Shown here piece by piece: positions 1 to 5,141 of a stretch of 5,678 nucleotides of DNA. Numbering within the stretch: the first letter of the stretch is position 1; every line of letters starts with the position of its first letter. Origin of the DNA: Erysipelotrichaceae bacterium (GTDB taxonomy: Bacteria > Bacillota_I > Bacilli_A > Erysipelotrichales > Erysipelotrichaceae). The DNA lies in the NCBI GenBank assembly GCA_024681275.1, contig JAILBD010000161.1:1-5678 (forward strand). Direction: 5' to 3'. The position numbers and the translations under genes were made by a program. The notes under the pieces were generated by a model, which worked only from the letters and a program-made list of their open reading frames with translations, ran no database searches and was not told where the DNA came from.

Positions 1-21
1 ATCGATACCGACGAATACTAA
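1..21 (+). CDS. 3' end of an upstream gene (partial, product unknown)
   Basis: Reading from base 1, the frame gives the six residues IDTDEY and then a TAA stop at 19-21. The terminator stem begins on the last two bases of that stop, which is the main reason to take this as a real gene end. The same stop-inside-terminator arrangement is seen at 2641-2663. Too little remains to suggest a product, and an accidental open frame cannot be excluded. Confidence 0.5.
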   Translation: MDTDEY

Positions 22-42
22 AGACTCGAAAGAGTCTTTTTT
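20..42 (+). terminator. Rho-independent terminator of the upstream gene
   Basis: An 8-bp perfect stem (AAAGACTC at 20-27 pairing with GAGTCTTT at 32-39) closes a GAAA tetraloop at 28-31, a stable GNRA loop. A T run at 37-42 follows and overlaps the 3' arm. The T run stops one base before the TATAAT of the next promoter, so termination of one unit and initiation of the next abut. Confidence 0.85.
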
Positions 43-55
43 GTATAATGTTGAT
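21..55 (+). promoter_or_regulatory. Promoter of the HAD-ispF unit, predicted leaderless
   Basis: An exact TATAAT -10 box lies at 44-49. The A of the ATG at 56 is seven bases past its end, which is where transcription would normally begin, so the mRNA should start at or very near the start codon. There is no purine-rich Shine-Dalgarno sequence before the ATG. With a 17-nt spacer the -35 hexamer would be AAGACT at 21-26, a poor match to TTGACA that lies inside the terminator stem. The start site is inferred from spacing only. Confidence 0.7.
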
Positions 56-682
56 ATGAAATATGTGATCTACGATTTCAACGGCACGATCCTTGATGAT
101 ATCGATGTCTGTCTGAAAGCGGAAAACAACACGATCGAACACTATAAGCTTGACAGAGGACCTCTGACCAAGGACGAGTATCTGCGCATCTTCACTTTTC
201 CGGTGAAGGATTACTATGAAAGCGTCGGCTTTGATTGGTCTGTTTATTCCTATGAGGAAGTCGGCCAGTACTGGTTCGGCTGGTATCGGAAGCTCAGGGA
301 TGAATATAAAGTCCACGATGGCGTCATCGAAGTCCTGGAAAAGAATCATGAAAAAGGAAATAAAAACATCCTTTTGAGTGCTTCGAGTCTGGTGGAACTG
401 AAAAAACAGCTGGAAGAACTGCATATCTCTACCTATTTTGATGAAGTGCTGGGCATCGATAATATCTATGCCGGTTCCAAGATCGATATCGCGTTGGACT
501 GGATCAAAGACAAGGATCCGAAAGACTGCATGATGATCGGTGATACGCTTCACGATCTGCAGACGGCAAATGCTATGGGCGTAGACTGCATCCTGGTGGC
601 AAATGGCCATCAGGCAAAGGATCTGCTTCTGGAGGAATATGATAAAGTCGTTGATGATATCAGGGAGGTTGAATTGATATGA
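56..682 (+). CDS. HAD-superfamily phosphatase (Gph/phosphoglycolate-phosphatase-like)
   Basis: This 208-residue cytosolic hydrolase of the haloacid dehalogenase superfamily should cleave small phosphate esters. The substrate cannot be read from sequence. The HAD motifs appear in order: motif I DFNGT at residues 7-11 with nucleophile D7; motif II ending the strand ILLSAS, with S108; motif III K142 in AGSKID; and motif IV GDTLHD at 162-167, giving acidic residues D163 and D167. A helical cap of about residues 15-85 lies between motifs I and II, as in subclass I phosphatases. Motif I has Asn (N9) where the general acid/base Asp normally sits (DxN instead of DxD). I chose the ATG at 56; the frame also opens at a TTG at 41, but that would place the -10 box inside the gene. 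The stop overlaps the ispF start (ATGA), so the two are probably translationally coupled. Confidence 0.88.
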   Translation: MKYVIYDFNGTILDDIDVCLKAENNTIEHYKLDRGPLTKDEYLRIFTFPVKDYYESVGFDWSVYSYEEVGQYWFGWYRKLRDEYKVHDGVIEVLEKNHEKGNKNILLSASSLVELKKQLEELHISTYFDEVLGIDNIYAGSKIDIALDWIKDKDPKDCMMIGDTLHDLQTANAMGVDCILVANGHQAKDLLLEEYDKVVDDIREVELI

Positions 683-1155
683 GGATCGGACAGTCAAAAG
701 ACATACATCGTTTGGTAGAAGGCCGGGATCTGGTGATCGGCGGCGTGAAGATCCCTTATGAAAAGGGACTTCTGGGTCATTCCGATGCCGACGTGCTTCT
801 GCATGCGATCATCGAGTCGCTGATCGGCGCGATGGGATTGAAGGATATCGGAACGCATTTTTCCGATAAGGATCCCAGATATGAGGGCATCTCTTCTTTG
901 AAACTGCTGGATCACACGTATGAGATGCTGGAAGAGAGAGACTACGAAGTTGTCAATATCGATTCTCTGATCGTGATCGAGAGGCCGAAGATGGCCCCAT
1001 ATATCGATCAGATGCGAAGGAATATTGCCGGACATCTGCATTGCGATGAGGACAGGATCAATGTCAAAGCGACCTGCGCCGAGGGGATGGGCTTTATCGG
1101 CGAAGGAGAAGGCGCGATGGCGGAAGCGGTCTGTCTGATTGAGAAGAAGAAATAA
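679..1155 (+). CDS. ispF: 2-C-methyl-D-erythritol 2,4-cyclodiphosphate synthase
   Basis: IspF converts CDP-methylerythritol 2-phosphate to methylerythritol 2,4-cyclodiphosphate, releasing CMP, in the MEP isoprenoid pathway. The family is a cytosolic homotrimer with zinc at the subunit interfaces. The 158-residue length is typical. The zinc ligands D8, H10 and H42 fall at the positions known for the E. coli enzyme. IGGVKIPYEKGLLGHSDADV (20-39) is the family's conserved block, and K104, T132, E135 and the GFIGEGEG region (138-145) match the C-terminal signature. Two deviations: the N-terminal motif reads GQSKDIH rather than the usual G-x-G-x-D-x-H, and position 133, often Thr, is Cys. The start has a strong Shine-Dalgarno (GGGAGG at 663-668, 10 nt upstream) inside the HAD gene and overlaps its stop. 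Use of the MEP pathway is implied, although ispD and other pathway genes are not adjacent. Confidence 0.97.
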   Translation: MRIGQSKDIHRLVEGRDLVIGGVKIPYEKGLLGHSDADVLLHAIIESLIGAMGLKDIGTHFSDKDPRYEGISSLKLLDHTYEMLEERDYEVVNIDSLIVIERPKMAPYIDQMRRNIAGHLHCDEDRINVKATCAEGMGFIGEGEGAMAEAVCLIEKKK

Positions 1156-1173
1156 AGACCATTCTTCGTTTTT
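1146..1173 (+). terminator. Possible weak terminator after ispF
   Basis: GAAGAA at 1146-1151 can pair with TTCTTC at 1162-1167 around a 10-nt loop that contains the ispF stop codon, followed by G and five T (1169-1173). The stem is short, A/T-rich and has a large loop, so this is a tentative call. The stronger hairpin at 1190-1216 has no T run on this strand. Confidence 0.3.
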
Positions 1174-1183
1174 CTGAATGAAT

Positions 1184-1216
1184 AAAAAAACAATGGTGCA
1201 GGATCTGCACCATTGT
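1184..1216 (-). terminator. Rho-independent terminator of fba
   Basis: A 12-bp perfect stem (1190-1201 with 1205-1216, including CAATGGTGCAG and its complement) has a tight loop of about 3 nt. Read on the minus strand, it sits about 12 nt past the fba stop and is followed by a run of seven T (the A run at 1184-1190 on plus, whose last base is also in the stem). On the plus strand the hairpin is followed by CATGTTTAG, so it should terminate fba much better than ispF, although it could shield the ispF mRNA 3' end. Confidence 0.92.
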
Positions 1217-1228
1217 CATGTTTAGGGA

Positions 1229-2194
1229 TTAGATTTTGTTATCGCAGCCTAAGACATCAATGATCTTGTGCTTGACGAGCTGTTTGATGTTTTCTCTTGC
1301 CGGTTTCAGATATTCTCTCGGGTCAAACTTTTCAGGATGATCGTTGAAGAACTTTCTGATGGTTCCGGTCATAGCCAGACGGAGGTCTGAGTCGATGTTG
1401 ATCTTGCAGACAGCGAGTTTGGAAGCTTCTCTCAGCTGCTCCTCAGGAACGCCTACAGCATCAGGCATATTGCCGCCGTTTTCATTGATCATCTTGACAT
1501 ATTCCTGCGGAACGGAAGATGAGCCGTGCAATACGATCGGGAAGCCCGGAAGTCTCTTCTGAACTTCTTCGAGGATGTCGAATCTGAGTGGTGGAGGTAC
1601 CAGAATGCCTTCCTCATTCCTTGTGCACTGTTCCGGTTTGAACTTGTATGCGCCATGGGAAGTGCCGATAGCGATAGCTAATGAGTCGCAGCCTGTCCTT
1701 CTGACGAATTCTTCAACGTCTTCCGGTCTTGTGTAAGATGAATCTTCAGCAGAAACGGAAACTTCATCTTCAACACCTGCCAGAGTACCGAGTTCTGCTT
1801 CTACGACGACGCCGTGTGCGTGCGCATATTCAACGACCTGTTTCGTGATGGCGATATTCTCTTCAAATGGCTTGGAAGAGCAGTCGATCATAACGGATGT
1901 GAATCCGTCGTCGATGCAGGATTTGCAGGTCTCGAAGCTGTCACCGTGGTCGAGGTGCAGGACGATAGGAAGACCTGTTTCGATGCAGGCAGCTTCTACC
2001 AGCTTGACCAGATAAGTCCTGTTTGCATAAGCTCTTGCGCCTTTTGAGACCTGAAGGATGACAGGAGCGTTGCATTCTTTAGCGGCTTCCGTGATACCCT
2101 GGATGATCTCCATGTTGTTTACATTGAAAGCACCGATCGCGTATCCGCCCTTATATGCTTTCTCAAACATTTCTTTAGATGTTACCAATGGCAT
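1229..2194 (-). CDS. fba: Class II fructose-1,6-bisphosphate aldolase
   Basis: This glycolytic/gluconeogenic enzyme reversibly cleaves fructose 1,6-bisphosphate into dihydroxyacetone phosphate and glyceraldehyde 3-phosphate, using a divalent metal, usually zinc. At 321 residues it is a complete TIM-barrel protein. The DHG motif gives D82 (catalytic acid position) and metal ligand H83; E134 lies in AELGTLAG; metal ligands H180 (GTSHGAYKF) and H223 (LHGSSSVP) follow. The C-terminal stretch with GGNMPDAVGVP, CKINIDSD, LAMTGTIRK and HPEKFDPREYL resembles the form found in various bacteria and amitochondriate protists such as Giardia. The ATG at 2194 is preceded by AAGGAG (2204-2209 on plus, 9-nt spacing). 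The gene is monocistronic, convergent to ispF and divergent from the DUF1893 gene. It looks compositionally different from its neighbours (far fewer GATC sites), as might be expected for a highly expressed gene. Confidence 0.97.
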   Translation of the reverse strand: MPLVTSKEMFEKAYKGGYAIGAFNVNNMEIIQGITEAAKECNAPVILQVSKGARAYANRTYLVKLVEAACIETGLPIVLHLDHGDSFETCKSCIDDGFTSVMIDCSSKPFEENIAITKQVVEYAHAHGVVVEAELGTLAGVEDEVSVSAEDSSYTRPEDVEEFVRRTGCDSLAIAIGTSHGAYKFKPEQCTRNEEGILVPPPLRFDILEEVQKRLPGFPIVLHGSSSVPQEYVKMINENGGNMPDAVGVPEEQLREASKLAVCKINIDSDLRLAMTGTIRKFFNDHPEKFDPREYLKPARENIKQLVKHKIIDVLGCDNKI

Positions 2195-2203
2195 AAATCT
2201 ATT

Positions 2204-2249
2204 CTCCTTTTTCTAACATCATTATAACGCAAAAAAACTGATATATAAT
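2204..2249 (-). promoter_or_regulatory. fba promoter and ribosome-binding site
   Basis: On the minus strand an exact TATAAT -10 box occupies 2221-2226 (ATTATA on plus). This predicts a transcript start near 2214 and a leader of about 20 nt carrying AAGGAG (2204-2209), a good Shine-Dalgarno 9 nt from the ATG. With a 17-nt spacer the -35 position would be 2244-2249, exactly where the opposing promoter's -10 lies, and it reads ATTATA, a poor -35. Confidence 0.75.
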
Positions 2250-2255
2250 TGATTT
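2221..2255 (+). promoter_or_regulatory. Promoter of the DUF1893 gene, predicted leaderless
   Basis: An exact TATAAT at 2244-2249 ends 6 nt before the ATG at 2256, so the predicted transcript start falls on the A of the start codon. No Shine-Dalgarno is present; the preceding sequence is A/T-rich with a seven-A run at 2231-2237. A TG at 2239-2240 could instead serve as an extended -10 with the overlapping TATATA at 2242-2247. The -35 window (2221-2226) coincides with the fba -10 on the other strand. Confidence 0.7.
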
Positions 2256-2651
2256 ATGAACTTAAAGGGACTCTTGAACGAGAAAGGATATTCGATCGTC
2301 GCTTCAAACGGTTACAGCTCTTTTGAACGTGGTATCATGCCGATCATGACGGCTCTGAATGAAGATCTTCATTTCTTTGAAGGTCTTTCTGTCGCCGACA
2401 AGATCATCGGCAAGGCTTCGGCCATGCTGTTGTGTCTTTCAGGCGTAAAGGAAGTCTATACTCCGACGCTTTCCAGAACCGGAAAGGAGGTCTTTGACAG
2501 ATACGGTGTCGTTTATGAATGCGATGAGCTGACGGAGATGATCGTGAACAGAAAGGGCGACGGGATGTGTCCGATGGAGTTGACGGTCAAAGATATCGAT
2601 GATCTGAATGAGGCTTATGAAGCCCTGAAAAAGAAACTTGCACTGCTTTAG
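2256..2651 (+). CDS. DUF1893 family protein (deaminase-like fold, function unknown)
   Basis: This complete 131-residue protein matches my memory of the DUF1893 family, typified by Thermotoga maritima TM1506, whose structure has a cytidine-deaminase-like fold without a demonstrated activity. The recognisable blocks are SVADKIIGKASA at 45-56, the VKEVYTP stretch at about 64-70 and NRKGDGMCPME at 98-108, which contains the conserved Cys (C105). I see no classical deaminase zinc motif (H/C-A-E with P-C-x-x-C). There is no signal peptide or membrane segment, so it should be cytosolic. The gene stands alone: it is divergent from fba, starts from its own leaderless-type promoter and ends in its own terminator just before ecfA1, so context does not give a partner. 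The family assignment is fairly secure; the function is unknown. Confidence 0.85.
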   Translation: MNLKGLLNEKGYSIVASNGYSSFERGIMPIMTALNEDLHFFEGLSVADKIIGKASAMLLCLSGVKEVYTPTLSRTGKEVFDRYGVVYECDELTEMIVNRKGDGMCPMELTVKDIDDLNEAYEALKKKLALL

Positions 2652-2663
2652 CGGTGTTTTTTT
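2641..2663 (+). terminator. Rho-independent terminator of the DUF1893 gene, containing its stop codon
   Basis: CACTGC (2641-2646) pairs with GCGGTG (2651-2656) with one G-T wobble around a TTTA loop (2647-2650), followed by seven T (2657-2663). The TAG stop at 2649-2651 lies in the loop and the first base of the 3' arm, so the final codons form part of the terminator. An A-rich stretch precedes the stem. The short stem makes this moderately strong. Confidence 0.75.
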
Positions 2664-2689
2664 CTGTCCTTATAGTATAATCATAGAGT
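2653..2689 (+). promoter_or_regulatory. Promoter of the ecfA1-ecfA2-ecfT-truA operon, predicted nearly leaderless
   Basis: An exact TATAAT at 2676-2681 lies 8 nt before the ATG at 2690, leaving room for at most about 0-2 nt of leader. There is no Shine-Dalgarno in the 38-bp gap. The -35 window around 2653-2658 (GGTGTT) has no resemblance to TTGACA and lies within the preceding terminator. There is no space for a riboswitch or attenuator, so vitamin-responsive control of this unit at the leader is unlikely. Confidence 0.7.
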
Positions 2690-3514
2690 ATGAATTTGAT
2701 TGAAATTAAAGATGTATCTTATTCCTATGATGATCAGAAAATGGCTGTGGACCATGTCAGTTTTTCGATCAGACAGGGAGATTATGTGACGATCATCGGC
2801 CATAACGGATCAGGCAAATCGACTTTAGCCAAGCTCATCGCCGGACTTCTGCCGGTAAAAGGAGGGAGCATCCTGATCGGTGGCCTTGAGGTCAATGAAG
2901 AGAATATCGCAAAGATCAGACAGAGACTGGGCATCGTCTTCCAGAATCCGGATAACCAGTTTATCGGTTCGACGGTCAGAGATGACATCGCTTTCGGTCT
3001 GGAAAACAAGCAGGTCCCTTCAGCGGACATGGATGGGATCATTTCCGAATATGCCGAAAAAGTCGGTCTGACGAAGTTTCTTTCTTATGAACCGCAGAAT
3101 CTTTCCGGAGGTCAGAAACAGAGAGTCGCAATTGCGGGTATCCTGGCAATGAGGCCGGATATCCTCATCTTTGATGAAGCGACATCGATGCTGGATCCGA
3201 AGGGTAAAAAAGAGATCAAGCGCCTGATGTATGAACTGGCGATGGGCGATGATATCACGATCGTTTCGATCACACATGATATCGAAGAAGTCCTGCAGTC
3301 GGATGATTGCGTCGTCCTCAACAAGGGGAAACTTTTCATGCATGACGAGCCCAAGAAGATCTTCAGCAATGCCCAGAAACTGCGTGATATCGACCTGGAT
3401 GTTCCATTTATCGAACAGGTCAGAGAGAGTTTTGCGAAAAACAGGATCAAGCTCAGAGCAGATGATCTGAAAGGAATGGTGGAAGAATTATGCCGATCAG
3501 GTTCAAGAAACTGA
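2690..3514 (+). CDS. ecfA1: ECF transporter energy-coupling ATPase EcfA1
   Basis: EcfA1 is one of two ABC ATPases that drive uptake of vitamins or metals by energy-coupling factor transporters. It pairs with EcfA2 beneath the membrane protein EcfT. The 274 residues carry Walker A GHNGSGKST (37-45), Q-loop Q85 in FQNPDNQF, ABC signature LSGGQ (138-142), Walker B ending ILIFDE with catalytic E163, D-loop in SMLDP (166-170) and switch H196. The DEATSMLDP wording is typical of EcfA1, whereas EcfA2 usually has DEPTAGLDP. A C-terminal region of about 60 residues follows the nucleotide-binding core, as in the family. The gene opens the operon and overlaps ecfA2 by 25 nt. No S component is encoded nearby, consistent with a shared group II module. 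Confidence 0.96.
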   Translation: MNLIEIKDVSYSYDDQKMAVDHVSFSIRQGDYVTIIGHNGSGKSTLAKLIAGLLPVKGGSILIGGLEVNEENIAKIRQRLGIVFQNPDNQFIGSTVRDDIAFGLENKQVPSADMDGIISEYAEKVGLTKFLSYEPQNLSGGQKQRVAIAGILAMRPDILIFDEATSMLDPKGKKEIKRLMYELAMGDDITIVSITHDIEEVLQSDDCVVLNKGKLFMHDEPKKIFSNAQKLRDIDLDVPFIEQVRESFAKNRIKLRADDLKGMVEELCRSGSRN

Positions 3515-4344
3515 GTTACGTCTACAACAAGGACATGCCATATGCGCATAAGGCACTGGATGAGATCGATCTGGAGATCTCGGAAGGTGTCATCACTGCG
3601 ATCATAGGCGAGACGGGTTCCGGCAAATCGACACTGGTGGAGCATCTGAACGCTTTGCTTTTGCCGACGGAAGGTTCGCTGGAAGTCCTCGATTATGAGA
3701 TCGATCCCGTTCACAAGCTGAAGTTCCTGAAGCCTTTGCGCAAGGATGTCGGTCTGGTCTTCCAGTTCTCGGAATATCAGCTTTTTGAAGAGACCGTCAT
3801 AAAGGATGTCGCCTTTGGTCCGCTCAACTTCGGTTTCCCTCCTGAGGAAGCGTTGAAAAGAGCTGCGCAGGCATTGAAGATGGTCGGTATCTCTGAAGAT
3901 TATTACAGCGTTTCTCCGCTTGAGCTCTCCGGCGGTCAGAAAAGACGGGTCGCGATAGCTGGTATCATATCCTGCGATCCGAAGATCATCGTTCTGGATG
4001 AACCGACAGCCGGTCTGGATCCGAAAGGAGCCAGAGAGATGATCGACCTGTTCGTCTCTCTGAATAAAAAAGCGGGAAAGACGATCATCATCGTGTCCCA
4101 CGACAACGAGATGGTCTATAACTTCTGCGATGAGACTGTCGTTCTTTCACATGGAAAGGTCGTGTATCACGGGCCGACATATGACCTGTTTGCCGATAAG
4201 GATAAACTGAAACAGTTCAACATGCTGGAACCGCAGATCGTGACATTCCGGAACGAACTGATCGAAAAGGGATTCGAACTGTCCAGGGATGCGAGAACGC
4301 TGGATGCGATCGCCAAAGAGGCCGCAAGGCAGGTGAAACGATGA
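3490..4344 (+). CDS. ecfA2: ECF transporter energy-coupling ATPase EcfA2
   Basis: This is the second ATPase of the ECF module, forming the heterodimer with EcfA1 whose closure moves EcfT and the bound S component. Its 284 residues include Walker A GETGSGKST (40-48), Q-loop Q92 in FQFSEYQLFEETV (a typical EcfA2 sequence), signature LSGGQ (146-150), Walker B with E171 in VLDEPTAGLDP and switch H204. All catalytic motifs are intact, so both ATP sites look competent. The start at 3490 lies 25 nt inside ecfA1; only an imperfect Shine-Dalgarno (GGTGGA, 3478-3483) precedes it, so coupling to ecfA1 translation is likely. The stop overlaps the ecfT start as ATGA. Confidence 0.96.
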   Translation: MPIRFKKLSYVYNKDMPYAHKALDEIDLEISEGVITAIIGETGSGKSTLVEHLNALLLPTEGSLEVLDYEIDPVHKLKFLKPLRKDVGLVFQFSEYQLFEETVIKDVAFGPLNFGFPPEEALKRAAQALKMVGISEDYYSVSPLELSGGQKRRVAIAGIISCDPKIIVLDEPTAGLDPKGAREMIDLFVSLNKKAGKTIIIVSHDNEMVYNFCDETVVLSHGKVVYHGPTYDLFADKDKLKQFNMLEPQIVTFRNELIEKGFELSRDARTLDAIAKEAARQVKR

Positions 4345-5141
4345 ATAATCTGGTTTTCGGTAAATATATCCCGATCGATTCCCTGATACACAGGCTGGAT
4401 CCGCGCGCCAAGCTGATCGGTCTTTTCCTCATGATCACAGCGATCTTCATTCCGAAGAGCTGGTGGGTCTTTCTGGCCATCGCTCTGCTTCTGACGCTGG
4501 CACTGCTGCTGGCCAAGATCGGCATCAAGATGATCGTTCAGTCTTTCAAGCCGATGATCATGATGATGATATTCCTGCTGGTGATCAATGCGCTCACCGT
4601 CAAGACGGGCGAGGTCCTGGCGACGATCGGTTCTTTTGCGATCTATTCCGACGCGATCTTCAATACGCTTTTCGTCATCGTGAGACTGATGCTGATGATC
4701 TCGATCACGACCCTTCTGACGGCAACGACCAATCCGCTGGATCTGACACTTGGCATCGAGTGGCTGCTGAAGCCGCTTGAAGTCATCCATTTCCCGGCTC
4801 ACGAAGTCGCCATGATGGTTTCCATTGCCTTGCGTTTCATCCCGACGATCATTGAAGAGACGATGCGTATCATGAATGCGCAGAAATCCCGTGGTGTCGA
4901 TTTTGAAAACGGCAGGCTTTCCGAGAAGATCTCAGCGATCCTTTCTCTGATCGTGCCGCTGTTTTCTGTCGCTTTTGAAAGAGCTTATGAACTGGCTGAT
5001 GCCATGGAGGCAAGAGGCTATGTGCCGGGAGCTGAACGCACCAGATATCATGTCCTGAAGTTTAAGCTCAGGGATCATCTGTTCATTTTCATCTGTGTAT
5101 TGACTCTGGCTTTCTCCATCGCTTCCAGATTCTATCTATGA
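4341..5141 (+). CDS. ecfT: ECF transporter transmembrane protein EcfT
   Basis: EcfT is the membrane scaffold of the ECF importer that links the ATPase pair to interchangeable S components. The protein has 266 residues. Hydrophobic segments are visible at about 24-38, 41-60, 68-86, 106-128 and 246-262, with the coupling-helix domain between the last two. The family's two Ala-Arg-Gly-type ATPase-contact motifs are present as AQKSRG (180-185) and AMEARGY (221-227). LDPRAKL (19-25) is the usual N-terminal motif. The ATG overlaps the ecfA2 stop, and AGGTGA at 4331-4336 (4-nt spacing) is a reasonable Shine-Dalgarno. The stop overlaps the truA start. Confidence 0.95.
   Translation: MNNLVFGKYIPIDSLIHRLDPRAKLIGLFLMITAIFIPKSWWVFLAIALLLTLALLLAKIGIKMIVQSFKPMIMMMIFLLVINALTVKTGEVLATIGSFAIYSDAIFNTLFVIVRLMLMISITTLLTATTNPLDLTLGIEWLLKPLEVIHFPAHEVAMMVSIALRFIPTIIEETMRIMNAQKSRGVDFENGRLSEKISAILSLIVPLFSVAFERAYELADAMEARGYVPGAERTRYHVLKFKLRDHLFIFICVLTLAFSIASRFYL

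Noticed and set aside
41..55. Earlier TTG start for the HAD protein, adding five residues
   Set aside because: It would place the TATAAT box inside the coding region and has no Shine-Dalgarno. The HAD family normally begins a few residues before motif I, as the ATG at 56 gives.
694..1041. A minus-strand open frame opposite ispF
   Set aside because: It is entirely covered by ispF, whose active-site residues are intact, and shows no independent signals.
2652..2689. Possible riboswitch upstream of the ecf operon
   Set aside because: The gap is only 38 bp and the predicted transcript starts at or near the ATG, so there is no leader RNA to fold.
3112..4101. A 329-codon open frame on the minus strand spanning ecfA1 and ecfA2
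   Set aside because: It is antisense to two clear ABC ATPase genes with complete motifs, has no recognisable domain or Shine-Dalgarno, and is explained by the codon composition of the sense genes.
3187..4402. Repeated CTGGATCCG at three places (ecfA1, ecfA2, ecfT)
   Set aside because: All three encode Leu-Asp-Pro in known motifs (the ATPase D-loops and the EcfT LDPRAKL motif) with the same codons. It is not a DNA repeat element.
4167..4802. A 211-codon minus-strand open frame rich in Asp, Gln, His and Arg
   Set aside because: It lies antisense to ecfA2 and ecfT. The odd composition is what reverse-reading hydrophobic and GATC-rich codons gives.
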